Assembly: GCF_015277875.1 (NCBI RefSeq)
Contig: NZ_CP063814.1
Span: 434,001 to 498,000, forward strand
Reading direction: 5' to 3'
DNA: 64,000 nt
DNA from: Microbacterium luteum
GTDB lineage: Bacteria; Actinomycetota; Actinomycetes; Actinomycetales; Microbacteriaceae
In this document: in pieces, positions 8,916-16,326 of the stretch
Numbering within the stretch: the stretch's first letter is position 1
Layout of the letters: every line of letters starts with the position of its first letter
Made by a program: the position numbers and the translations under genes
The notes under the pieces: generated by a model
The model's database searches: none
Told to the model about the DNA's origin: nothing
The model's input: the letters and a program-made list of their open reading frames with translations, nothing else

Positions 8916-9899
8916 TCAGCCGGCAGCGGACAACGAGACGAAATCGAGGCTCGCGTCCGAGATCTCCGTGCGCGCGGTCTCATCCGATACCTGTGGCACA
9001 CCGTCGCCCGGCTGCGGGCCGTACGAGCCGAACTGGGCGTGTGAGACGCCGTCGAGAACGAGGAACTCCGTGTCGACGGGAAGGGTGGCGGCGGTATCGG
9101 CGATCTTCGACGGCGTGGCCAGCCCGTCTTCGGTGCCGGAGATCGACAGCACCTGCGTGGTGAGGGTCTCGCTGATGTCGTCGGCGGGGTAGGAGGCGTA
9201 CAGGATCAGGCCCGTGGCTCGGCGCTCGGTGTCTTCGTCGTGTTCGTCGGCTTGCATTGCGGCGACCGTTCCGCCGAGCGAATGCCCGCCGATCACCCAG
9301 CCGTCGGCATGCGGCACGACGTCGCGGGCGTCGTCGAACGCGCCGAGCGCGAGGAACGCGATCCCCAGCGGCTGCTTGGCGATGACCACCGGATGGCCCG
9401 CCTCGGCGAGGGGGCGCAGGACCGCCGCGTAGGCGCGAGGGTCGACGAGCGCTCCGGGCTGGAAGAACACCGCGGTCGACGACGGCGCATCCGCGGGCTC
9501 GAAAACGATCCGATCGGCGCTCTCGACCACGGTGACGGCCTCGTCGCTCTGCATCGCCGAGAGCGCCGGCTCGACCGCCGGGTACGGGCGGAGCCAGGCG
9601 AGGGCGGCGATGCCCCCGGCGGCTGCGACCAGGAGGAGGATGCGACCGGTGACCCGCGCCGCGGTCCGGCGACGAGCGCCGCGCAGCGCCACGACGACGC
9701 CCAGGACCGCGAGCAGAGCGGCCGCGCCCAGCAGCACGGCATAGGCCGGGTGTCCGTGGACGATCGCCCCCCACGCGGTGACGCAGGCCCACACGATGAC
9801 TCCGAGGGCTGCGGCGGCGACGACGAGCGCGATCCACGTCAGCGCATCACGGCGCCGTGACGCGTCGCCGCCTCGCGGCGCATCCGATGACCCGCTCAC
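8916..9899 (-). CDS. Membrane-anchored alpha/beta hydrolase
   Basis: A 327-residue alpha/beta hydrolase with three hydrophobic segments in its first 110 residues (about 20-42, 53-72, 86-104), so it is held in the membrane with the catalytic domain at the C-terminus. The nucleophile elbow is GGHSLGG (about residues 203-209); likely acid Asp in SGTEDGLA and catalytic His in DGVSHAQFG, a fragment typical of a dienelactone hydrolase-like subgroup (GSYGPQPGDG follows). Substrate unknown. Its start overlaps the stop of the formylglycine-generating enzyme gene by 4 bases, so both are one transcription unit. Confidence 0.83.
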   Translation of the reverse strand: MSGSSDAPRGGDASRRRDALTWIALVVAAAALGVIVWACVTAWGAIVHGHPAYAVLLGAAALLAVLGVVVALRGARRRTAARVTGRILLLVAAAGGIAALAWLRPYPAVEPALSAMQSDEAVTVVESADRIVFEPADAPSSTAVFFQPGALVDPRAYAAVLRPLAEAGHPVVIAKQPLGIAFLALGAFDDARDVVPHADGWVIGGHSLGGTVAAMQADEHDEDTERRATGLILYASYPADDISETLTTQVLSISGTEDGLATPSKIADTAATLPVDTEFLVLDGVSHAQFGSYGPQPGDGVPQVSDETARTEISDASLDFVSLSAAG

Positions 9900-10906
9900 G
9901 AACCGGCCAGGGCGACCGTGCGGAACCCGGCGTTGCCCATCGAGGAGTCAGGGGTGTTCTGCGAGCGGGCCGAATTGCGGTACCGGTTGCAATAGGAGAT
10001 GTGGCAGAGGAAGCTTCCGCCGCGCAGCACCCGCACATCGCCCCGCTCCGGTCCCTGTGGATTCCGGGGAGGCGACGCGGCGTAGGTGCGGGGATCCCAC
10101 CAGTCCGCGCACCACTCCCAGACGTTCCCGACCGTCTGCCACAGCCCATAGCCGTTGGGCGAGAAGGTGCGCACCGGAGCGGTGGTGAGGAATCCGTCCT
10201 CCAGGGTATTGGCGTGCGGGAAGGCACCCTGCCAGATGTTGGTGCGCCACGCGCCGCCGGAATCGGGCTCCTCGTCGCCCCACGGGTATTTGGCGCCGTC
10301 GAGGCCGCCGCGGGAGGCGTACTCCCACTCCGCTTCGGTGGGCAGACGCCGACCGGCCCAGGCGCAGTAGGCGAGCGCGTCGTTGTGCGAGACGTGCACG
10401 ACCGGGTGGTCTCCGAGGCCGTCGATCGAGCTGTTCCGCCCTCCGGGGTGCCGCCAGTCGGCGCCGCGGACGCCGATCCACCACGGGGTTCCGGATGCGC
10501 GCCCCATGACGTCGTCGTCGGGTGCGTCGAGCGCGAGGTGGAACACGGCGGAGAAGCCGAAGGTCTCGGCCTCGGTCTCGAAGCCCGTGGCGTCGACGAA
10601 ACGGGCGAAGTCGTCGTTGGTCACGCTGGTCGCGTCGATCGAGAACGCGTCGAGGGTGACATCGTGCACCGGCACCTCGCCGTCACCGGGATTCCGGTCG
10701 CCCGAGGAATCGCCCATGGCGAAGGTTCCCGCCGGGATGATCGCCTGCTCGACGCCGTGTGCCCCGGACGGCTCGCCGGCCCCCTCGATGCGGCGCTTCG
10801 TCGTGCCGAGAGGGAGGAACGTGGATCGTTCGGGGGCGCCGCACGTGCATCCCGGACCGCATGCGCTCTGTCCGGCGTCTTCGCTCAGCTCGTCGTCGGA
10901 TTCCAC
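9896..10906 (-). CDS. Formylglycine-generating enzyme (sulfatase-activating, aerobic type)
   Basis: A 336-residue FGE-sulfatase domain protein. Unlike many SUMF1-fold relatives it keeps the two catalytic, copper-binding cysteines in GGSFLCHISYCNRYR (Cys301 and Cys306), spaced as in the Streptomyces coelicolor enzyme, followed by ARSQNTPDSSMGNAGFR. Real FGEs oxidise the cysteine of a CxPxR motif in type I sulfatases to formylglycine. No sulfatase gene lies in this window, so the client is elsewhere. The N-terminal tail has three extra cysteines (CGPGCTC, residues 16-22). The GTG start at 10906 has a TAGAGT -10 box 7 bases upstream, which supports a leaderless start. Downstream neighbour: membrane hydrolase, overlapping by 4 bases. 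Confidence 0.9.
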   Translation of the reverse strand: MESDDELSEDAGQSACGPGCTCGAPERSTFLPLGTTKRRIEGAGEPSGAHGVEQAIIPAGTFAMGDSSGDRNPGDGEVPVHDVTLDAFSIDATSVTNDDFARFVDATGFETEAETFGFSAVFHLALDAPDDDVMGRASGTPWWIGVRGADWRHPGGRNSSIDGLGDHPVVHVSHNDALAYCAWAGRRLPTEAEWEYASRGGLDGAKYPWGDEEPDSGGAWRTNIWQGAFPHANTLEDGFLTTAPVRTFSPNGYGLWQTVGNVWEWCADWWDPRTYAASPPRNPQGPERGDVRVLRGGSFLCHISYCNRYRNSARSQNTPDSSMGNAGFRTVALAGS

Positions 10907-10913
10907 CCTCGTC

Positions 10914-10919
10914 ACTCTA
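10914..10919 (-). promoter_or_regulatory. -10 box of a leaderless FGE transcript
   Basis: On the minus strand TAGAGT ends 7 bases before the GTG start of the formylglycine-generating enzyme at 10906. The spacing is that of a leaderless mRNA and decides the start. Confidence 0.45.
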
Positions 10920-10978
10920 CCGAGCGGGTTCTGCGTGACCTCTCCCGCGGATGCCCGAACGGGTGGAGACTTGTCGAC

Positions 10979-12829
10979 GTGTCGAGCCCCTCTGCCCGCT
11001 CCCGCAAGCACGCCTCGATCGCCGACAAGGTCGGGGCGATCGGCATGAACCGCTCCGGAGCACTCCTGCTCCTGCTGGCCACCCTCGTCGCCATCGCCTG
11101 GGCAAATATCGCCGACGGCGCATACGAGTCATTCTGGGAGACGCACCTGTCGATCGGGCTCGGCGACATTCAGATCGACTTCACGCTGCATGCGCTCGTC
11201 AACGACGCGCTGATGGCGATCTTCTTCTTCACCGTCGGCCTCGAGGTTCGTCGCGAGTTCGCGATCGGCGAGCTGACCAGCTGGCGCCGGGCGAGCGTGC
11301 CGGTCTTCGCCGCGCTCGCGGGCCTCGCCATCCCCGCCGTGCTGTTCGTCGCGGTCGCCGCCGGCTCCGGCTACGCGCACGCGTGGGGTGTCGTCATCTC
11401 CACAGACACGGCCTTCCTCGTCGGTGCTCTCGCGCTCGTGGGACCGCGCGTTCCCGGACGCCTGCGCGTGTTCCTCCTCGCGCTCGCTGTCGTCGACGAC
11501 ATCGGCGCGCTCAGCATCATCGCGTTCGTCTACACCGACAGTCTCGACGTGCTCCCGCTGGTCATCGCGGCCGTGGGCTTGGCCGGCGTCTATGCCACCC
11601 GCTATCTGCCGAGCGGACGCGGCCCGGTCTACGCGACCTTGTCGATCATCGTGTGGATGGCCTTCCTCGCCTCCGGTGTGCACCCCACCCTGGCGGGCGT
11701 CGCCATCGCCCTCCTCGTTCCCGTCTATCGTCCGAATCGGCGCGACGTCGAACACGCCCTGGAACTGGCACGCACCTTCCGGCAGTCCCCGAACACCGAG
11801 TACGCCCGGGCGGCGGCGAACAGCCTGCGCGAATCGATCTCGGTCAACGAGCGGCTGCAGAGCGCCTACGCCCCATACGTTGCCTTCGTCATCCTGCCCC
11901 TGTTCGCCCTCGCGAACGCCGGGGTGGTCATCAGTCCCGAGATCCTCGCCGGCGCGGTGACCTCCTCGCTCACGTGGGGCATCGTCGTCGGCCTGGCGGT
12001 GGGGAAGTTCCTCGGCGTGTTCGGGGCTTCCGCGCTCATGCGCCGATTCGGCGCCGGCGAGTTCGGTGCCGGGCTCACCCTCGACCGGATTGCCGGCGGG
12101 GGCCTGCTGTGCGGCATCGGCTTCACGATCTCGCTCTTCATCGTCGACATCGCCATCGACGGCGCGACGGCGCAGAACGAAGCACGCGTGGGCGTGCTCG
12201 TCGCCTCTGTCATCGCCTTCGTGGCGGCCACGGTCGTGTTCCGGATCTCCGACGCCGTGCGCCCCGCTGTGGAGACGGGTGAGACCCTCGTGCGCCCGGT
12301 CGATCCCGCCCGCGACCATGTGTTCGGGCGCGACGACGCTCCCTACGAGATCGTCGAGTACGGCGACTTCCAGTGCCCGTTCTGCCTCAAGGCCTCGGGG
12401 TCGATCGACGACGTGCGCCGCGAACTCGGGGACCGGGTGCGCTACGTGTGGCGGCATGCGCCGTTGACCGATCAGCACCCGAACGCCCTCGCGGCGGCCG
12501 AGGCGGCCGAGGCCGCCGCGCGACAGGGGAGGTTCCCGGAGTTCCTGCGCGGTCTGTTCGCCGACCAGGACAACCAGCTGCCCTCCGACATCGTGCGTCT
12601 GGCGGACCGCCTCGGGCTCGACGTGGAGCGTTTCGAACGCGACCTCACCGCATCCGCGGTCACCGCGCGGGTGCAGGATGACATGCTCGACGCCGAGGCG
12701 ATGTCGATCTCCTCGGTTCCGACGTTCTTCGTCAACGGCCGTCGCCATCGTGGTCCCTACGACGCGCGCAGCCTCATCCGCGCCTTGCAGGAGACCGAGA
12801 GTGCCGATGCGGCGGTGGAGCCCGGCTGA
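10979..12829 (+). CDS. nhaA: Na+/H+ antiporter NhaA fused to a C-terminal DsbA-like thioredoxin domain
   Basis: A 616-residue fusion. Residues about 25-420 form NhaA: 12 helices, the two ion-binding aspartates in LAVVDDIGALS (Asp173/Asp174) and TVGLEVRREF after helix 2. NhaA exchanges sodium for protons across the cell membrane. Residues about 440-605 form a DsbA/thioredoxin-like domain with CPFC (Cys466/Cys469) in YGDFQCPFC and the cis-proline loop SSVPTFFVNG. Such fusions are known in actinobacteria; the role of the redox domain is not established. Start GTG 10979 has a GGTGGAG ribosome-binding site about 11 bases upstream. It is divergent from the FGE gene, with a 72-base shared promoter region. 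Confidence 0.9.
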   Translation: MSSPSARSRKHASIADKVGAIGMNRSGALLLLLATLVAIAWANIADGAYESFWETHLSIGLGDIQIDFTLHALVNDALMAIFFFTVGLEVRREFAIGELTSWRRASVPVFAALAGLAIPAVLFVAVAAGSGYAHAWGVVISTDTAFLVGALALVGPRVPGRLRVFLLALAVVDDIGALSIIAFVYTDSLDVLPLVIAAVGLAGVYATRYLPSGRGPVYATLSIIVWMAFLASGVHPTLAGVAIALLVPVYRPNRRDVEHALELARTFRQSPNTEYARAAANSLRESISVNERLQSAYAPYVAFVILPLFALANAGVVISPEILAGAVTSSLTWGIVVGLAVGKFLGVFGASALMRRFGAGEFGAGLTLDRIAGGGLLCGIGFTISLFIVDIAIDGATAQNEARVGVLVASVIAFVAATVVFRISDAVRPAVETGETLVRPVDPARDHVFGRDDAPYEIVEYGDFQCPFCLKASGSIDDVRRELGDRVRYVWRHAPLTDQHPNALAAAEAAEAAARQGRFPEFLRGLFADQDNQLPSDIVRLADRLGLDVERFERDLTASAVTARVQDDMLDAEAMSISSVPTFFVNGRRHRGPYDARSLIRALQETESADAAVEPG

Positions 12830-12866
12830 CCGGCCCCTTTCCCCGTGGCGCGCCCGCATCCTCGCC

Positions 12867-12931
12867 GAGAAACCGCGATTGGCCCGAGAAACCAGGCAGC
12901 GCGGTGTTTCTCGGGGCGAATGTGGTTTCTC
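12867..12931. repeat. Intergenic imperfect inverted repeat with nested GAGAAACC half-sites
   Basis: Between two convergent genes the left arm carries GAGAAACC (12867-12874) and CCCGAGAAACC (12883-12893); the right arm carries their complements GTTTCTCGGG (12906-12915) and GGTTTCTC (12924-12931). Together they form a roughly 28-base imperfect stem with a 12-base loop. It could act as a bidirectional terminator or be a dispersed palindromic element. No U-tract follows. Confidence 0.6.
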
Positions 12932-12979
12932 GAGCGAGTGCCCGCCTCGAGCGAGCCCCGCGGCGAGCGGGCGCCGCGG

Positions 12980-13822
12980 TTACGGTGCGCCGTCGCGCAG
13001 AGTGGGCGAGACGCCGCCGTGGCGTGGGGCGACGTGGTTCAGGATGCTCGGCCAGTGCGTCGTGATCGACAGGCCCGTGCCCGCCTCGACGCGCACAACC
13101 CGGGCACGGGGAAGCCGGCGGCGCAGGCGGCGGCCGTCGAGATGCGCATCCACCGTCGGGTGCTGGTCGCCGTAGACGAGCAGCACGTCGGCGCGGATGT
13201 CGCGGAGCCGCCGCTGCCAGTCGTCGTCGGCCGCTGCCGCATAATCGCCCTGCATCCCGGCGGCGCCTTGCGTCGCCGCGGCATCCAGCATCCGGCGGAT
13301 GCGGCGACCGGCCGCGGTCGACTCGAAGGCGGGCTCGGCGGGAGCGATGCCGACGTCGGCCACCCGGAACGGCGGCTGCGGCGCGCGCTCGCGGGCGACC
13401 CGGCCAGGGTCGGGAACGTCGACGAGCGCCACCCGGTCCACCAGGTGCGGGTGCCGCGACGCGAGAGCGAGGGCGGCGTATCCGCCGAGGCCCCAGCCCA
13501 CCACGCCGAACGGTCCGAGTTCCATCGCCGAGATGCGCGAGGTGCTGCTCTCGATTCGCGAGAGGTACTGGGCGATGTCGTCGGCGTGGGTCGCGAAGGA
13601 GGGGCGCTCGCCCGCACGCCAGGCGTCGGATGCTCCGTAGCCCGGCCGGTCGATCCCGACGATCCGCGCGCCCCAGTGGGTCGAGACGGTGGGATCGGGA
13701 TCGAACCCGCCGCCGCCGGGAGCGGGATGGCACATCACCACCGCACGCTGCGCGAGGGCATCGCCGAAGCCGCTCACCCCGAGCGCGCGTCCGCCGGAAA
13801 GCTGCACCAGTCGTCCTGCCAT
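12980..13822 (-). CDS. Alpha/beta hydrolase
   Basis: A 280-residue cytoplasmic alpha/beta hydrolase without a signal peptide. The oxyanion region is VVMCHPAPGGG, the nucleophile elbow is GWGLGG, with glycine where the usual catalytic serine sits two residues after G-x (the fold motif is G-x-S-x-G), and the C-terminal acid is in VLLVYGDQHPTVDAHLDG. The replacement of the nucleophile serine suggests a non-hydrolytic member or a different nucleophile. Substrate unknown. An upstream GGAAGG ribosome-binding site supports the ATG at 13822. Confidence 0.75.
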   Translation of the reverse strand: MAGRLVQLSGGRALGVSGFGDALAQRAVVMCHPAPGGGGFDPDPTVSTHWGARIVGIDRPGYGASDAWRAGERPSFATHADDIAQYLSRIESSTSRISAMELGPFGVVGWGLGGYAALALASRHPHLVDRVALVDVPDPGRVARERAPQPPFRVADVGIAPAEPAFESTAAGRRIRRMLDAAATQGAAGMQGDYAAAADDDWQRRLRDIRADVLLVYGDQHPTVDAHLDGRRLRRRLPRARVVRVEAGTGLSITTHWPSILNHVAPRHGGVSPTLRDGAP

Positions 13823-13852
13823 CGCAGACCACCTTCCTTTCCCGGGCCACGG

Positions 13853-13858
13853 TAGCGT
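13853..13858 (+). promoter_or_regulatory. -10 box of a leaderless chrA transcript
   Basis: TAGCGT lies 6 bases before the GTG at 13865, favouring that start over the GTG at 13859, which would leave no room for initiation after the -10 box. Confidence 0.45.
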
Positions 13859-13864
13859 GTGTGC

Positions 13865-15103
13865 GTGTCATCCGACGGGCCCCTTGCGAACGCCGACGTG
13901 CCCACCCCTCCTCCCCGTCCTCGCGGATCGGTGGCAGAGGTGTTCCTGGCTTTCCTGAAGCTCGGCCTCACATCCTTCGGTGGCCCGATCGCGCACCTCG
14001 GATACTTCCGCGACGAGCTCGTCACGCGGCGTCGCTGGATCGATGACCGAGCGTACGCGGACCTCGTCGCGCTGTGCCAGTTCCTGCCGGGGCCGGCATC
14101 CAGTCAGGTCGGGTTCGGTCTCGGGATGCTCCGCGCCGGCGCGGGAGGTGCGCTCGCGGCGTTCGTCGCCTTCACGCTGCCGTCAGCGGTGCTCATGATC
14201 GCCTTCGCGTCCGTGGGCACGGCCGTGGGCGGACCGGTCGGTGCCGGTGTGCTCGATGGCCTGAAGGTGGTCGCGGTCGCCGTGGTCGCGCAGGCGGTGT
14301 GGGGGATGGCGCATGCCCTCGCTCCCGATCGGCAGCGCGCCGGAATCGCCGTCGGAGCTGCCGTCGTCGTGGTGCTGCTGCCGAGCTCGCTCGCGCAGAT
14401 CGGCGTGATCGTCGTCGGGGCACTGGTCGGGCTGTGGCTCTGCCGTGCTTCGGTCGACGCGGCGGGGCCGGCGGCAGTGTTCCCCGTGACGCGCACGGTC
14501 GGCTGGCTGTGCCTGGCGACCTTCGTCGTGCTGCTCGCCGGGCTCCCGCTGCTCGCGGCGACGACCGGGTCGGGCGCGGTCGATCTGGTCGATGCCTTCT
14601 ACCGTGCCGGTGCGCTCGTCTTCGGCGGCGGACACGTCGTGCTGCCGCTGCTGGAGGCCGAGGTCGTCGTGCCCGGCTGGGTGTCGCCCGACGCCTTCCT
14701 CGCCGGCTACGGGGTCGCCCAGGCGATGCCGGGCCCGCTCTTCACGTTCGCCGGCTACCTCGGCGCGGTCTCGTCGGTCGGGCCCGGTGGCGTCGCGGGC
14801 GGCGTGCTCGCCCTCGTGGCGATCTTCCTGCCCGGCTTCCTGCTGCTCACCGGCGTCCTGCCGTTCTGGAACGACCTCCGGCGGCGCGCGGGCGCACGCG
14901 CGGCGATGGCGGGTGCCAACGCCGCCGTGGTCGGCATCCTCGCCGCCGCCCTCTACGATCCGGTGTTCGTCACGGCCGTGACCGGACCCGCGACGTTCGC
15001 GCTCGCGCTGGTGTGCTTCGTTCTGCTCGTCGCGTTCCGGCTCCCGCCCTGGATGGTGGTGCTCGTCGGCGCGGGCGGCGGCATCGTCGTCGCGTTCAGC
15101 TGA
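13865..15103 (+). CDS. chrA: Chromate transporter ChrA (long-chain, two-domain)
   Basis: A 412-residue membrane protein of the CHR superfamily with two tandem chromate-transport domains. The N-terminal half has the signature LTSFGGPIAHLGYFRDELV and CQFLPGPASSQVG; the C-terminal half repeats it in degenerate form (LVFGGGHVVLPLLEAEV, YGVAQAMPGPLFTFAGYLG). The family exports chromate, or sulfate-like oxyanions, using membrane potential. Length is that of the normal bidomain form. It is divergent from the adjacent hydrolase gene, and no regulator such as ChrB lies next to it. Start chosen by the -10 box 6 bases upstream. Confidence 0.9.
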   Translation: MSSDGPLANADVPTPPPRPRGSVAEVFLAFLKLGLTSFGGPIAHLGYFRDELVTRRRWIDDRAYADLVALCQFLPGPASSQVGFGLGMLRAGAGGALAAFVAFTLPSAVLMIAFASVGTAVGGPVGAGVLDGLKVVAVAVVAQAVWGMAHALAPDRQRAGIAVGAAVVVVLLPSSLAQIGVIVVGALVGLWLCRASVDAAGPAAVFPVTRTVGWLCLATFVVLLAGLPLLAATTGSGAVDLVDAFYRAGALVFGGGHVVLPLLEAEVVVPGWVSPDAFLAGYGVAQAMPGPLFTFAGYLGAVSSVGPGGVAGGVLALVAIFLPGFLLLTGVLPFWNDLRRRAGARAAMAGANAAVVGILAAALYDPVFVTAVTGPATFALALVCFVLLVAFRLPPWMVVLVGAGGGIVVAFS

Positions 15104-15170
15104 CCGCGGCGGTGTCAAGACGATGGTCGGACGCCCTTCGACGTGCTTGAGTGACGGTGGAGGTGAGCCC

Positions 15171-15518
15171 ATGGGGAAATTCATCTACGAGAACAGCGTG
15201 AAGGTCGACTTCGAGGACCGCGCGCTCGCGCACCTGCAGACGGTGATCACCGGAAAGCTGCGTCGCGGCGAGAGCTTCACGTTCACCTGGAAGGACGATT
15301 CCAGCATCGGCGACGGGCGCACCACGGTGTGGATGCACGCCAACTGCTCGCTGGTCTACAAGTACTACGGCAGTCGCCGCGCGCAGCTGAACGGCGCATG
15401 GCTGGAGGCGCTGTCCTACACGGCGAACTCCCCGGGCGGCTTGCACCTCGTTCCCGAGCCCTCGGCGGACGGCGGCAAGGTGTTGTCGAAGAACGGTCGT
15501 GACCATGAAGCGCATTGA
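15171..15518 (+). CDS. DUF7882 family small protein, copy 1
   Basis: A 115-residue protein of a small family common in Microbacteriaceae (DUF7882, sometimes mislabelled ATP-dependent DNA ligase). It begins MGKFIYENSVKVDFEDRAL, followed by AHLQTVITGKLRRGESF, VWMHANCSL and SPGGLHLVPEP. Function is unknown. Two paralogues lie at 22326 and 22988 in this window. The ATG follows a good ribosome-binding site (GGAGGTGA at 15159-15166). Its 3' end overlaps the next small gene by 14 bases, so the two are co-translated. The C-terminal tail beyond VPEP is variable and may be disordered. Confidence 0.82.
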   Translation: MGKFIYENSVKVDFEDRALAHLQTVITGKLRRGESFTFTWKDDSSIGDGRTTVWMHANCSLVYKYYGSRRAQLNGAWLEALSYTANSPGGLHLVPEPSADGGKVLSKNGRDHEAH

Positions 15519-15771
15519 CGTCGTCTACGGCGGACAGACGTACTCCATCGGGGGAGTCGAACCGGATGCGCTGCGAGCGCGGATCGAGCACGCCGTGGCT
15601 CGCGGCGGGGACTGGCTGACCTTCAACGACGGCGAGGGGGCGCTGCGGCGGGCGTTCCTCTTCGTCGCGCCCGGCATCCCGATCGCCGTGATCCCGATCC
15701 CCGACCCGGTGAACGACGGCGAGACGACCGCCGAGCGCGAACCCCTCGACGAGGTCGACGCAACCCCGTAG
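15505..15771 (+). CDS. Small hypothetical protein paired with DUF7882
   Basis: An 88-residue protein, not recognised with confidence. It begins MKRIDVVYGGQTYSIGG and has RARIEHAVARGGDWLTFNDGEG, then a proline-rich, acidic tail (IPDPVNDGETTAEREP). Such small beta-rich proteins are commonly encoded directly after DUF7882 genes in this family of bacteria. The start could be GTG at 15499 or ATG at 15505; both overlap the upstream gene. No membrane segment. Function unknown. Confidence 0.7.
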   Translation: MKRIDVVYGGQTYSIGGVEPDALRARIEHAVARGGDWLTFNDGEGALRRAFLFVAPGIPIAVIPIPDPVNDGETTAEREPLDEVDATP

Positions 15772-15791
15772 TCACCGACCGCCGTCGCGCC

Positions 15792-15797
15792 TATGGT
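15792..15797 (+). promoter_or_regulatory. -10 box of a leaderless DUF421 transcript
   Basis: TATGGT stands 7 bases before the ATG at 15805. It overlaps an earlier in-frame ATG at 15793, which is therefore unlikely to be the start. Confidence 0.45.
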
Positions 15798-15804
15798 CGG
15801 GCGC

Positions 15805-16326
15805 ATGTGGTTCGACACCTGGTCAGACGTCCTCCGCGTGCTGCTCGTCGGCGTCGCGTCCTATGCGGCGCTCGTCGTGTTCATCCGCGTCTCGGGCAAG
15901 CGCGCGCTCGCCCAGCTGAACGCGTTCGACTTCGTCGTGACGGTCGCCCTCGGGTCCACCCTCGCAACGATCCTGCTGTCCTCCGACGTGTCCTACGTCG
16001 AAGGCGCGATCGCGCTCGCTCTCCTTCTCGCGCTGCAGGTGATCGTCGCGTTCCTCGCCGCACGATGGCATCGCGTGCGCCGACTGACGACGGCGTCGCC
16101 GACGGTGCTGCTCAAGAGCGGTCGCTTCGACGACGCTGCGCTCCGACGCACGAGGCTCTCGCGCGCTGACGTGCGGCAGGCCGTGCGGCAGGCTGGCGTC
16201 GGCGACCTGTCGAGCATCGCCGTCGTGGTGCTCGAGAGCAACGGTGGACTGAGCGTGATCACCTCGGACGAGTGGTGTGACGGCAGCGCGCTCGACGACG
16301 TGCGCATCGAGGGCGGCGCCACTTAG
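15805..16326 (+). CDS. DUF421 (YetF-type) membrane protein
   Basis: A 173-residue protein with three N-terminal membrane helices (about residues 8-27, 36-55, 59-78) and a cytoplasmic C-terminal domain. Family markers: FIRVSGKRALAQLNAFDFVVTVALGSTLATI, then SPTVLLKSGRF and the DVRQAVRQAGVGDLSSIAVVVLESNGGLSVI segment of the YetF-like domain. Bacillus YetF/YdfS relatives affect germination; in actinobacteria the function is unknown. It converges with the antiporter gene and shares 4 bases with its stop, so there is no terminator between them. Confidence 0.85.
   Translation: MWFDTWSDVLRVLLVGVASYAALVVFIRVSGKRALAQLNAFDFVVTVALGSTLATILLSSDVSYVEGAIALALLLALQVIVAFLAARWHRVRRLTTASPTVLLKSGRFDDAALRRTRLSRADVRQAVRQAGVGDLSSIAVVVLESNGGLSVITSDEWCDGSALDDVRIEGGAT

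Noticed and set aside
9857..10978. N-terminal extension of the NhaA fusion by more than 370 codons.
   Set aside because: It is antisense to the formylglycine-generating enzyme and has no NhaA similarity; the GTG at 10979 has a ribosome-binding site.
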